Shown: positions 51,201 through 61,942 of the stretch, one piece after another | Position numbering within the stretch: position 1 is the stretch's first letter | Layout: each line of letters starts with the position of its first letter | Source: Earliella scabrosa | Lineage: Eukaryota; Basidiomycota; Agaricomycetes; Polyporales; Polyporaceae | DNA length: 64,000 nucleotides | Assembly: GCA_022605405.1 (NCBI GenBank) | Contig: JABYQQ010000019.1 | Coordinates: forward strand, 62,001 to 126,000 | Direction: 5' to 3' | Program-made: the position numbers and the translations under genes | The notes under the pieces: generated by a model | Databases searched by the model: none | The model's input: the letters and a program-made list of their open reading frames with translations, nothing else | Told to the model about the DNA's origin: nothing

Positions 51201-54200
51201 GATACGCGTGGTCAGGCGTTGGGCGCAAGTCCATAGTAGGCATCCTCGACGCCTCCAGGAGCGCGGTCCGTACCGCCGGGGTTCCTGGCAGTAGACTGTT
51301 CGCGCCCAGGCGAGGTTGCTTCTTTGGACCGGGTCGTCGTTGGAAGACGGGCACGTGGGGCACAGAATGGAAGCGCTTGGAGGACACTTTGCGGGAGGGG
51401 GTCGTGGGCACCGATGGGCTTCTGGTGGTGACACCTGCTCTTTTCTTCGTAGGAGTCTGGTGCTCATGCAGAGGTCTGACGTTGCGTGGGCGCCCAGGAG
51501 TGCTACCTCCCACTGCATGCAGTCAGATTCTCTGTCGTTCGAGGCATCACGCGGGAAACCTGCCCACCTGGTGCATTCTTCGGAAGTATCTCTCGCATCT
51601 TCTCCTGCTCCGCCTTCTTCGCGGCGCGGTCGTCCCGTCTCCGTAGGGCACGCCTCACCGCCTCGAGTTCTCGAGCATCTAACGCATCCGATCGCATTTT
51701 GGACTCGCGCGGCAGTCCGAGGGCCTGCTTGGTCTGCTTGCCTCTGATGACGCGACGTCCTTCCGTGTCTGTCTCGCACTCTGGGTCCCGCAGGCGCGTC
51801 AGCTACCTGCATTTGCTCGTGTCACATGGTCCACGTACCAAGCCAGCCACGCACGGAACCATTGGCCACATATAGCTCCACTGCTTTGACATGCGCACAA
51901 CGCTTGCCCGTCTGCTGGAAGTTCTTGCATTGACAATGTGCTGGGTTCAGGCGGACATCGGGAAGCGCACACCCGGCCTCTTCACCAGTGCTAGACAAAT
52001 CCGAGTGTCAGGACATGGCTATTATGGCACAATTGGACCCTTCGCGCAAGTCAACTGGGCACTTACCGTGGCGCGATGACACTGTACGCTCCCTTGCCTG
52101 CTGGTTTGATGAGGTCGCTTTCCCAAATCTGGTAGGCTTGTAAGAAAAGGGCTAGCAGCTCTCGGTTCGAGCGGGAGTCGTTGGGTCGCCAGAATCGATA
52201 ATATGGGAGGAAGTCGCATAGGATGATCATTGCTAACCGGTCGAGCCTATCATGATGATATAGGTTCGGTCAGAATCCCGAGGCGAAGGGGCGTTGAGCG
52301 TACCGTTTGTTGTCCCTGTTGTCCAAGAACACCGAGTCGAACGTGCGAAATGCTCGCTCGATCCAGTTGTTCGTGTTCCACGGCCCATCTCTCGTCTGGT
52401 CCGCCGGCAGCCCTATGTCAGTGAATGCCGCTGATGAGGTATGTCAGCGCAGGCGTCGGCCCACGAAACCCTGCTGAGGAACACGCACGTATCCAGTCCG
52501 GGATGAACCAATTGGTCTCGAAGTACTCTCGCAGATACACCCACAGCTCCTGCGCACGAGCAGGCATGATCGATTTGGATGCCTTCTTCGCGACTGGCTC
52601 AGCGGGTTCAGAGTCCGAATTTGACCCCTCCGAGCCTGAGTCGTCGTCCCCGTCGGAGCCCGTCAGCACGATGTCGTGAACAGCGCGAAGGAAGCGAGCC
52701 TTGTAGGCTTCGAACTCGGATTCCACTCGGCAGCGTTGCAATAGGCGAAAGTGGTGGATGATCTTCGCCTTCACGGCTACAGGCACGCGGACAGGAGCGC
52801 CTCGGCTGCCGTTGTCGCACTCAATTCGCGTGAGAGCCTGGATGGCATGGAACTGGCACAACCTGATGCACGCATCAGGGCCGAACACTGCCAGACATCA
52901 AGTAAGCCTCCGATTGCGGGTCGTCATATGTGGTGCGCATATGCACCTTCTCTGATCGCGTGAAGTTCGGCGAGGCATTTGTCGATCATGAAGTGGGAGA
53001 CGTCGAACTGGTCCTCAGCTATCTTCGCCGCCGCCGCGCGGATTTGGGCTTCTTCGGACGCTGTGCGCGCCTCTATCGGCGAGCCTATAGCCAAGGCACC
53101 GGTCCTCTCAGTCCACGCCGACAACGTGCGAATCGGTCTTACCTGCGAGGATGTCGTTGGCGCGACGTTTAAGCCGCTCCTTGGTAGCCTGCTAGTACTG
53201 GATCAAAGTGTCGGTTCGAACATTGGCCGAAAGCAAGACGGAGCCTAAACAATGTCTTCAGTAGCTAATAGATTCACGAGTTCGGGAAATCTGACTCACC
53301 TGGCACTGCATGTTGGTTGGGTGTGACGGTGATCAGGAATGTCACGGCCGCGCGGTTCTCATTCTTGTTGCGCCAGCTCGAGTCCAGCGCCCATCCTCCG
53401 GTCCCGCCGTGAAGGATGAGGCTGTCCAGGGAGAAGTCGTCGGTGAGGCCTACGGTAAACTCCGACAGGGCGTCGTCGAGTTCAAAATCGTGCGGCGTGT
53501 GACTGAGTATATCATCGAATGACATGAGCAAACACGCCGGAGCCCATGACACGAATGTAGTCCTTACTAGTAAAGTCGAGATGGGTCTTGCTCCGCCATG
53601 ATTTGGACGGCGAATAGAGGGTTGCGGTCCAGACGCTCCCGTTGACGACATTGCTTATACATGCGTGAGATCTGCGCCGACGTTGGTCGGCGATGAACGG
53701 GTGCGGCGTAGGCGGCAGAGTGCGGTTCTTCAGTGGTCCACAACGACGCTGCCTCCAGGTTCTTCCAGGCCTGCATCACCTCTATGTCTCACGTCAGCTT
53801 CACCGAAGGTACCTACGCCGGGCATCACGAACCTTTCTTGACCGTCGACACTTTGCAGTTGTGCACGCTCAGCCTCTCATGGATCAGTAGGCGGACACGC
53901 CGGGAGGGGTTGAGATGCGTGTACTGTTCTGGGGTGGCATCCGGGTGTTGACCCCGCATCCATATCTTGGCCACGCCGAGATCGTCCGCGGTTATTTCCA
54001 CCTACACGTGCGACAGATCCATTAGCATTACCCCTCCAATGGGTCATGGATGACTCACCCGGAGCTTTACGCCGTGCGTACACCGGTCCCAGCGCGAGGG
54101 CGCGACGCCTGCGTAATCCTCCTCAGTGTCCTCTTCTTCTTCTGCCTGCCCGACCATGTCATGAACGCCGGCGCACGCGTAGTCCCATCGTAAGACCGGG

Positions 54201-54811
54201 GTCTTGTCGCGGATCGCGCGCGCCTTCTCGTCCGGCAGCAACCCACAGCCATCCTCCCATACCACGAGGAAAGGTCGCGCTCGGGCATCGACCGGGGCAT
54301 TCCCCGGATGACCAATCCAGATAATTCTGACCACCATGGTCCGTTTACTCTCCTTCGGCGCGTAGTCGTTGAGCTGGCAACCGCGGGACAAACAGTTGGG
54401 CGATTGACTCGACGTCATAGTAAACCCGGGCGGCTGGCTTACCTGCGAGTCGAACCACTGGTATAGCTCGTGGGTGGGCACCTCCGCAACCAAGGCCCAG
54501 TCTCCCGAGCGGTCTGGTTCGCCTAGGAACATTGGCAAGGACGTGCCAGCCTTCTTCTTCGGCGGCGGGCGGACCTCCTTAAATCGTTCGAAGGCCTCCA
54601 GAAGGTGCAGGGTTGTCTGTTCCGTTTGAGACAGCTCCACAGGTTTGTCGTGAGCGGGCACGTTTGCGTCGTTGTCGTTTGAGCGTGATGCAGCCCCCGT
54701 GGCAGCTGGCGGGTGAGGTGGGGGGGCTCTGAGGCTGTCATCTGGTTGACGGGCCCGGTATCGGTTGGCGGGGCGGCCGGGCCCTCGTCGTTTGTTGCCG
54801 GAGCAAGCCAT
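45294..54811 (-). CDS. Giant MULE transposase-SWIM-Ulp1-Ulp1-BAH-PHD fusion gene (one in-frame stop)
   Basis: About 26 exons join in one frame to about 2,670 codons, from MACSGNKRRGPGRPANRY to YRCPYGHFV-stop. Order and landmarks: (1) MULE-type DDE transposase with WALDSSWRNKNENRAAVTFL, HFMIDKCLAELHAI, IRLCQFHAIQAL and WNTNNWIERAFRTFD. (2) SWIM zinc finger CQC...CAH at 51,891-51,935. (3) A first Ulp1/C48-like domain, HENQHWTL then GLQTDGLSCGFW (Cys near 50,520). (4) A second, LPIYWKSDSHWLCVVV, YDSLP, then QTLWCGVYMIKFI (Cys near 49,165). (5) A linker with repeated RRS-RLSG-GVP units. (6) A PWWP-like and a conserved alpha-helical block. (7) A BAH-like block starting VWYDLGEGGIELTTGSYRW. (8) A PHD finger, CRDDGLC...YCEPCARWYHRQCL. 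An in-frame TAG at 53,192-53,194 breaks the transposase. Alternatively, two adjacent genes may be fused by my joins; a possible second start is MGSSVHVVG at 48,785. Confidence 0.72.
45294..54811 (-). mobile_element. Mutator-like (MULE) DNA transposon body with Ulp1 cargo
   Basis: The coding body of a putative class II element. The transposase has MULE-type motifs and the downstream SWIM finger common in Mutator-like elements. Carriage of Ulp1-like proteases is known from some plant MULEs. I found no convincing terminal inverted repeats or target-site duplication in 43,300-45,290 or 54,812-56,000, so the true ends are undefined. The gene may instead be a domesticated transposase. The nonsense codon suggests this copy is not autonomous. 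Confidence 0.5.
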
Positions 54812-56205
54812 GGACTGAGAGCAATCTGTTAGTGGGACGAGGCGGACGGCAGAGTGTGGCAGCCAGTGGCAAAAGCGAGGGCAGCAGAAAGAACACGCAA
54901 GCCTCTAACGATGTGCCCGCACGCCGAAGCCTCGTGCGGATAAGTTTTGTTAAATGTCCACAAGTAAGTACAGGTAAGTGCGGCACAAGTCTTTTCGTGC
55001 TTTTCCCGGGACTGGTAACGGCCTAACATTTGATGGCTATAGGATAAATGCTTAGGTCGGCCGGGCTGCAGTAGGCGAGATCCGATGGTAAGTACTTGCC
55101 TGATCTCGCTTGTGTGCTGTAGCCTGTCGGCCACCCACTGTCAGCCATGCACCACCACTCGTTTTGATTGCGTACATCGGTCTTCAACGAACCGAGAATG
55201 AAAGAACAGCAGTCTTAAAGCGCGTGACCAGCACCGTTTGCTCAGTGCTGAGCGCAACCTGTCATACTACGCTCAGGCACCCGTTGTCACACGGCGATCG
55301 CCATGCGCAAGTGTGACGTCACATTCCCGTGACTGTCGGGCGCGCGGCGGGGCGCAGTCGTCGTGCGGGCTTGGGTTGTATCGTGGCGTTGGTTCAAGTT
55401 GGATGCCAGCAGACACCTTGAAGCCCCATGCGTTGTCGCGGCTGATCACACCTCCCACTCCAGGTGCGCCGTTGCGCATGGACCACGCCTTATTCCCCAG
55501 GCCGCCATTGCAGGCCCGGGTTCATAATTCAACCATTTCCCCGGTGCGGCCGCCTGGGGCAAGCGAGTCGGCTGGCTGGTCTCAGGGTCGCCATTCCTCG
55601 CGACCAGTCTTCGCCGCATATGGAGCAAGTCTGCCAGTCGCACGACGTCATCCACAGCAAGTTGTTGGCAGACTTTAAGCTGCCAGATAAGGTGACGTTC
55701 CACCCGTCGTACTCTAAGGCGTTACTGGAGTGACGAGCTACCGCAGAGTATAGACTCGCACCCGCCTAACCTCCCCACCGACGTCGATACCTAGTGGCCT
55801 CGGGATAGCTGCCGGCCCAGCGGGTCTTGGTACTACGCAGCCCCGCGATCGAAACCATGAGGCTGAGTTTCGCCTGAAGCCAATGTACCGTCGCGGGATG
55901 CTAAGGCTCCTTTTTCTCTTCGATAATATTTGAGCTTGACGGCGCACCCGGGACAGATACCAGGGCCAAATAGTAATTCACTTGTCCGCCCGCCGGACGT
56001 TCGACCGATTTTGGGTGTATGGGGGCAGCGTCGTCCTTCCCCTGTTTTCCTCCCTACTTCTCTTCTCTTCGTCTGCGCTGTCTCTACCTCCATCGAACCT
56101 TTTTTCCAGCATCAGCTGCCGGATTACCGTTGTTCCCGTGCCTGCTTCCCTGCCCCGGTCCTGTCGAAGCCCAACGCATAAGTGGTCCCGCTGTGAACGG
56201 CGCGA
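54812..56205. other. Divergent intergenic region, giant gene / F-box gene
   Basis: About 1.4 kb holding the promoters of both divergent genes. A CT-rich tract at about 56,030-56,115 precedes the F-box start. Short open frames on both strands at 55,230-55,740 have no family signature. Confidence 0.5.
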
Positions 56206-57759
56206 GTGAGTTGTCACCGTCACGTTGAGCTCATGTTCCCCGCTGACATGTTTAGGGGGCGCGATCACCCTGCCGCACCACGGCCAGCCATGAGGTCTCC
56301 CATTGTGCTAGCTCCGACTTCGAAGACGTTCTACAACGCGCGCGTGATGCCATGGGAGCTCCTTCAGATCATCTTCGAGGAGTATGTGGTCCACACCCCC
56401 CCCTGCCCGGCTTTGGAGTCCATCACCTGCGATCATCCGCTCGTCCCTTTTCCAACGCCGCTGCGCGCCCGGCGCCGATCGGTGCTAGGATTAGTCTGCG
56501 CCCATTGGAGGAAACTCGCGAGCGAGAATTCTGCGCTTTGGCGGCATGTGGACCTTTGTCCGCACGTACGTCTCGACTCTCTACCACGCGTCCTGTTCCT
56601 TTCGCAGCAACGTACGCTCCAAATTGCTTTCCATTTCCTCGACGAGCCTACATACCCCCATTCCCGGCGCGCGTCCCTTCTTTCAACCACATCCAACTGC
56701 TCCTACCTCGACAGCGCTGTGCGGTTGTTGAGTGGCCATTCAGCGCGATGGGAGTCTATTGCCTTGTTCACCAACGACCACGAGGTGGTTGACGCGTTCA
56801 TGCAGGCTATCCAGCAAACGTCCGCCCCTCATCTGCGTCAACTTCAAGTGATCGTCAACGACGAAGAGTCCATCCGGCACACGCCACGTCCATTCATTCC
56901 CCTGTACACCTCCCTTGACCAACCCGCCGGTCTCCGCACTCTTGTCCTCCAAGGATGCGCGGTTGACTGGTCAGCCGTCGAGGCCGCTCTGTCGGGGGCC
57001 ACGACTGGCCTCGTGCTCGACACCATCATCACGGCGATCCCGGCCCCCCGTTTCCTGTCGCTCCTCGCCCGCTGCTCCACACTCAAGTCCCTCAGAATAT
57101 CGGGCATATTCTTTGGGGTGCCGCCCGGGGAGGACCTCCGTGACCACGTCTCACCCACCACTGTAGCGGGGCCCATCACCCTTCCCAGCGTAACCACCCT
57201 CTCTCTCAGCTTCATGGATGTCATCCACGCCCAGTTCTGCTGCCGCTACCTGCGCTTACCCGCGTTGAAGAATCTCCGCCTCGACTTACGATGGCAACCC
57301 CTGGACAACTATACATGGCTCCTGCAATCCCTCGCGTCCAGTCCGGCCGAGCACATCTCTTTTCAGACGATCGAAACCCTCTCAATTAGAACGATTGGCA
57401 TGGCGTACCTATCCAAGGTGCCAGTGTACTCCGCACTGTTCACCCATCTTGCCAAGGTCACCGAACTCAGCCTTGATTTTCGTACGTTAAACCCTGACTA
57501 TTGGCGGGGCTTCTTCGAGCGCACCTTAGAAGGCGCCGTTCCTCAGCTAGAACGATTGAACGTGGCGGGGTTGTCCGCCACTGATCTACAGGAGTACATT
57601 TACGCGCGTAGTTTGATCAAACTCCGCCCTCTCCAGATCGTCTTCATCTGTCGTCCTCGCGATCCTGAAATGCTTCATGCTGCCAAGTGGCTCTCATGGC
57701 TTCGCGCAAACACCATTTCCCTCACGCTCATATCTGACACATCTTACCAGTTTATCTAG
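56206..57759 (+). CDS. F-box / leucine-rich-repeat-like protein
   Basis: Single-exon ORF of 517 aa. An F-box-like segment, MPWELLQIIFEEYVVH to LVCAHWRKLASENSALWRHV, is followed by leucine-rich-repeat-like segments such as LRTLVLQGCAVDWSAVE, CSTLKSLRISGIFF, VTTLSLSFMDVI and LKNLRLDLRWQPL. This is the usual plan of Agaricomycete F-box proteins, substrate adaptors of SCF ubiquitin ligases; the target is unknown. M1 at 56,206 gives the longest product; MRSPIVL at 56,290 is a plausible alternative start because the conserved part begins later. The upstream CT-rich tract fits a fungal promoter. It is divergent from the long transposase-fusion gene; whether it is cargo or a host gene is unclear. Confidence 0.8.
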   Translation: MSCHRHVELMFPADMFRGRDHPAAPRPAMRSPIVLAPTSKTFYNARVMPWELLQIIFEEYVVHTPPCPALESITCDHPLVPFPTPLRARRRSVLGLVCAHWRKLASENSALWRHVDLCPHVRLDSLPRVLFLSQQRTLQIAFHFLDEPTYPHSRRASLLSTTSNCSYLDSAVRLLSGHSARWESIALFTNDHEVVDAFMQAIQQTSAPHLRQLQVIVNDEESIRHTPRPFIPLYTSLDQPAGLRTLVLQGCAVDWSAVEAALSGATTGLVLDTIITAIPAPRFLSLLARCSTLKSLRISGIFFGVPPGEDLRDHVSPTTVAGPITLPSVTTLSLSFMDVIHAQFCCRYLRLPALKNLRLDLRWQPLDNYTWLLQSLASSPAEHISFQTIETLSIRTIGMAYLSKVPVYSALFTHLAKVTELSLDFRTLNPDYWRGFFERTLEGAVPQLERLNVAGLSATDLQEYIYARSLIKLRPLQIVFICRPRDPEMLHAAKWLSWLRANTISLTLISDTSYQFI

Positions 57760-58295
57760 TTCTCGCTGCCGCTTGGCAGTTCTGTTAATACGTGTGATGA
57801 AGTCGTACTATAGCGCTACTCCTTCTAATCGTCGCTAGTCTCAAAGCCTCTGATATCTTCGTATAATGCTGGTTCACTCCCTTGCCTAATCGCCTTACCT
57901 CTGCCGTTTGATCACTACTACCTCTAGTCGTCCCCCTGTGTGGATCGTCAAATACGTCCGATTAATTCGTATAATGCTTGTGCTGTCGCCCTGCTAGATA
58001 CCATACCTCTACACTCTCGTAACGTCTCCCCACGGACGCTCGTTGGCCGTGGCCGTGCTCATCCAATGCGTGTTCCTACGGTCCTGGCTGTCCCGGTCTG
58101 ACGACCGCCTCTGTCCGCGGCTCTGTAGTCCCTCCGGGTTCACGTACCGCGCACTGTAGATCTCCCAAGAGCGCGCTACGAGCAGCAATCGCATTGCCAT
58201 GGGCAGAGGGACTGCTGATACTGGGTTTGGAGCTGCTCATGACTACACGCTACGCGTTACATGGTACTGGTACACAGGACGACTACTCGGGTTGT
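57760..58295. other. Convergent 3' region with a repeated 13-mer
   Basis: TTCGTATAATGCT occurs at 57,858-57,870 and again at 57,966-57,978. No coding sequence is recognised. Convergent 3' ends of the F-box gene and the dioxygenase gene. Confidence 0.5.
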
Positions 58296-60030
58296 CTACC
58301 CGCACGCCGACAATTCGGCAAGCGTGGAGAACTGCGTCACAGCCCTCTGCCACCGCTCCCAGCCGGTCTCGGCATGCTGGCCGCCGTGGGCGACGAAGCT
58401 TCGCTGGGACTGGTAGCCACACGCGCTCCACCGGAAAATCCCGCCGGCCGTGTACTGCGTGAAAGAGTATCTAGTATCCCCAGGGGCCAGCGCCACGTTA
58501 GAATGACGGAGGATGGCGGATGGGAGGAAGATGAGTGACCCGGGGGGAAACCGGATGGCGATGCCCAAGTCCCAAATGATAAGATGGCCGCCCTTATCAG
58601 GATTGAACTTGCCCAGAGCTACGATCGCGCACCACCCAGGCGCGTAGTTGAGATGGTCCGTATGTACATGTGTTGTCACATCGCCACCGAGATTGAACGT
58701 CGCGGCGGCGAACACGTTGTTGTCGAAGGGGGCCCGAAGGTGGGGGTCACGCGCTCTGAGGCCGCCAAGGACCTGTCGATATTGTTCATAAAGCCTGGGA
58801 GCAAACAACTTGAATGAAGCTAACGAGCAACCCAATGGCATCGTCAATGTATGATCGTCATGAGCAGCAAGATTGTAGCTCACCGTCCACAAACCCTGAG
58901 AGACGAATAAAGGTTGGATGGGTCAGGATTCGGGCGACCACGGCCTTGTTGTGCGAGGTTTGGGCGACGTTGCTCACGCGCTGAAGAAGAACAAGGTGAT
59001 GAGTGCCACCGTAACTCCATGACTTGTGTGATCAAAGACCGACCTTTTGGCCGCCGCCATATGATATCCCACAAGTAATACTCGCGTAGGAGCCCCGACG
59101 CACGTTGGGGTGGCGTGCGTGGTGGTAGGTCCGGCCTTCCTTGACCATCACTTCGACAGCTTCATCGCATAGCTCCAGCCACGTAGGGTCACAGGGACGA
59201 CCTGGGGCGCTCATGAACACGCGATCCTCGTCGTCGCAGAAGACCAAAGGGTTCCTTCAGATCGAGTGAGCACGGGGTTGATCAAACAAGCCCCAGATAG
59301 AGACTCACACGCCATCCCACTCGATGATGCGGATGCCCATCGCGCGTATGTCCTCCAAAGTGTACGCCACGCGATCGGCAGGCTTCTGGCGTATAAGGCG
59401 GCCTATGAACGCGGTGCTTGCCACTGAGAACGCATCGTGGAGACGCCGGCTGAGGGGGGCGCCTCGAGAGCTGGACGCGTGCGAGGGAGCGAGGGAGGTA
59501 GCGATGGGTACCGTGGTAAGGCGTTCGAGCACTTTGAATGTGACGCTCTTGATCACACGCCCTCCTCCTGCAGGCTGACTGTTGCGATGTTTAGAGCGAT
59601 ACGCCACCCATCGCGCTTTATTGCGCGCATGCCTATTGGGTGCGGTGCGGGGAGGCACTGCGGTCTCGCGCGGGGAAGGCACTGCAGGACCACCGTCGTG
59701 GTCCTCCAGGGCCACGTCATCCTCGTCATCTGACTCGGCGACTGCCTCCCCTCTCAGCTCGTTGTCCCAGATGAGATCAAGGATGTGGCGATCTATCTGG
59801 ACGCCCGTCGCGCTGATGCTCTGGAGGGCGCATCAGTACGTACGGGGGGGCTGACGGCAAGTCCGATAACATACCATGGGGGAAGGCGCACTCGGGCGAC
59901 GGGGCGGGTGGCGAGAGTGAGAATCCTGGCAGGCGACATAAGTGTGCGGACAGAGGTGCCAATTGGGGGCATTGAGACCAACGCCTACCTTAGCGCGAGT
60001 GGGAGCCGATGGTGGAGGCACGGAGGACAT
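58296..60030 (-). CDS. TET/JBP-type 2-oxoglutarate/Fe(II) dioxygenase
   Basis: Exons join in frame from MSSVPPPSAPTRAK (60,030) through DSHSRHPPRRPSAPSPM, SISATGVQIDRHILDLIWDN, LVFCDDEDRVFMSAPGRP, SYASITCGISYGGGQK, RVSNVAQTSHNK and ASFKLFAPRLYEQYRQVL to a stop at 58,296. The double-stranded beta-helix core shows the iron triad: His and Asp in HVHTDHLNYAPGWCA and His in AILRHSNVALAPGD. The 2-oxoglutarate-binding Arg is in TRYSFTQYTAGGIFRW. The order GGHLIIWDL then IRFPPGSLIFLPSA is characteristic of fungal TET/JBP proteins. The family oxidises 5-methylcytosine or thymine in DNA, and basidiomycete copies are known to be expanded and linked to transposons (KDZ elements). All residues needed for activity are visible and no stop interrupts it. 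Start choice is moderate because the first two exons are short. Confidence 0.85.
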
Positions 60031-60958
60031 GAAGACGAAAACCTGCGCCCAAGTGTAAACGACGTCAGGTCCTGCTGCGGCCGCGGAGGGGGGGAGGAGA
60101 AGGGAGGGATAGATGCTTGTTGGCGAGAGCACGCACTGCCTCGAATGCGCGGTTTCCAGGGTCGGAGATCACGTCGCATTGCGTAGGTTAATGCGTGCAG
60201 CACACCGGACGAACCACGCGCCCTGGGATGAGCGGAGGTGGTTGGGGATGGAAGGAGGGAGAGCGAGACGGCGAGAGGGCGAGGCCGGGACGAAAGGGAC
60301 GTACCAAGGGGTGTATGGGCGCTGCTGGCTGGGCGAGGGAGAGCAGGAGGTTGAGGGAGGGAGAGAGAGCTGGGGGAAGGAGCAAAGTGAGCGGATGCGG
60401 ATGACGGATAAATAAGGAAAGGGCTGCTGCCGACCTCGTCGTTGAGAGTGATTGATGCGATGAGCGGGGCGTGGCGCAGGAGCAAAGCGCGCTGATCAAA
60501 AGAGCGGGCGAGATCGCGAGGCTCAGTTCGTAGCTTGCCAGGTCGCAACGCCGCTAGTGCCATATAGTAGGCCGGGGTGCAGACCACCCATACCGGACGG
60601 GTTGGGGGATGAAGCGGTGTTGACCCATTGCTTACTGGACGCGTGGCGACTTGGTCGGGCAGACGGGGCATGGTGTCGAGAGAGTTTCGTCGCAGAATAG
60701 ATAAGCGGGAGCCTCTGGTGCAACAGGCGAGGGGGAGGAAGAACATGAGGGTGAGGTGGGCACAGGTAGTGAACCGTGGGAAGCTTAGGGCCCACGCGAA
60801 CTCGATTATTGGGGTCACGTGCGTCCCTGGTCGCTCATGTTGATTATTGTTAAGATTCTGAAAACGAATCCCGCTTGACCGGGTGAAGCAGGGAGGCAGG
60901 CGTAGTAGCATAACGTGTAGTATGGAGACTAAGTACAAAGCCACTCGACAGCACAACC
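60031..60958. promoter_or_regulatory. Promoter region of the dioxygenase gene (CT-rich on minus strand)
   Basis: Upstream of the TET/JBP-type gene the minus strand is strongly pyrimidine-rich (about 60,110-60,500), typical of fungal core promoters. A TTATTTATC (minus) TATA-like element lies near 60,405-60,415. The 332-aa open frame here (59,985-60,983, -) is a composition artefact. Confidence 0.45.
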
Positions 60959-61942
60959 TCAGGGCGACCAAACCAACAGCCAATGGGTCATCACGACAGC
61001 CTCGTCGGGGTTATCGTTGAGGCATGATCCGCCACAAGGCCGAATGTCCATGCGCCAGCGATCATGCGTGTAAAATGGGGACCTGTAATGTGGTCGAAAG
61101 CAGCCATTGACAGCTCCTCGATCGTCAAAGCGACGGATCTGGGCATGACAGGACCACTGCGCTGCGGAGCAAACGGGGTGCCCGAGGTCGCCCCACAGAT
61201 GGCTGGCGAGACGAAGATCGAGGCCTCGGGCTTGCCATTTCTCAAGAAGCTCCGGTTCATCCTCCCGATACTTCCCGACAAGGGCCCGCTGCAGCGAAAG
61301 GAGGGTGGGGTAGCCGAACCCGAAGTGATCGGGGTGAATGAAGGCGACGAGAGCGGAGCACCATGCTCGACAGATCGGGCCCAGCGGACTGTTGAAGGAG
61401 GCACTTGTGTGAAGGGCGATCACTCCGGCGCGGGTCTTGAACCATATCACGGAGAATAGCATGCGTTCCTCCAATACGGCGGCGTCAGTGTTGGTCTCGT
61501 CCATCTTGCGCAACACGATCCCCTCCTGCTCGTCATGGAGGTGTTGGTAGGCCCGACGATGCTGTGAGCGGGAGACGTAGAGGTCGAGGGACCTTGGGCG
61601 GAAATGAAGGTGGTGAAGGAAGAAGAGGACAGCTGCCGATCCACCTATGAAAACATTGTGGTCGCGCATATGCTCGAGGAGCGCGCGAGGAAAGGGGGCG
61701 AAGGCGTGGACGATGTTGCCGAGGCGGATGTCCATCAGTCGAGCGACCGCATACACGGTCACTCTGGCGCAGCGGCGGAAGACGAGGAGATCGCGGAACT
61801 CGAGGGCGGCGCATATCTGTAGCCGGAGGACCAATGGTATCCCGCCGAAGTGAGGCTCGGGCGGGTCCAAATCGCGCGTGTAGAACCCTTCTTCATGTCT
61901 ATAGTCCGGCATCCTGGTGCAAGGGACGATGAGTGAACGCAT
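60959..61942 (-). CDS. Hypothetical protein, Agaricomycete family with possible nucleotidyltransferase-like segment
   Basis: Single-exon 327-aa ORF starting MRSLIVPCTRMPDYRHEEGF. The start of the conserved part, LVLRLQICAALEFRDLLVFR, resembles an F-box-like helix pair. It is followed by FIGGSAAVLFFLHHLHF and RPRSLDLYVSR, a Gly-Gly-Ser then Asp arrangement reminiscent of nucleotidyltransferase-fold proteins but without a proven catalytic set. The C-terminus has Cys/His-rich patches. The same plan occurs in the next gene (62,585-63,761: IVTGLAALNFLYPG then APIVDILVPRG), so the two are probably paralogues. I cannot assign a function. The segment 61,759-62,228 upstream, with several open frames, may hold an unrecognised 5' exon. 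Confidence 0.6.
   Translation of the reverse strand: MRSLIVPCTRMPDYRHEEGFYTRDLDPPEPHFGGIPLVLRLQICAALEFRDLLVFRRCARVTVYAVARLMDIRLGNIVHAFAPFPRALLEHMRDHNVFIGGSAAVLFFLHHLHFRPRSLDLYVSRSQHRRAYQHLHDEQEGIVLRKMDETNTDAAVLEERMLFSVIWFKTRAGVIALHTSASFNSPLGPICRAWCSALVAFIHPDHFGFGYPTLLSLQRALVGKYREDEPELLEKWQARGLDLRLASHLWGDLGHPVCSAAQWSCHAQIRRFDDRGAVNGCFRPHYRSPFYTHDRWRMDIRPCGGSCLNDNPDEAVVMTHWLLVWSP

Noticed and set aside
45294..54811. KDZ-type (Kyakuja-Dileera-Zisupton) transposase assignment
   Set aside because: The motifs IDKCLAELHAI, LCQFH and the SWIM finger fit MULE better; the CxC-type zinc motifs of KDZ proteins were not seen.
43300..56000. Terminal inverted repeats of the MULE element
   Set aside because: By eye, no arm longer than chance was found on the two sides; a computed self-alignment would be decisive.
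59985..60983. 332-residue minus-strand open frame
   Set aside because: Composition artefact of the pyrimidine-rich promoter of the dioxygenase gene; it overlaps the first exons of that gene in another frame.
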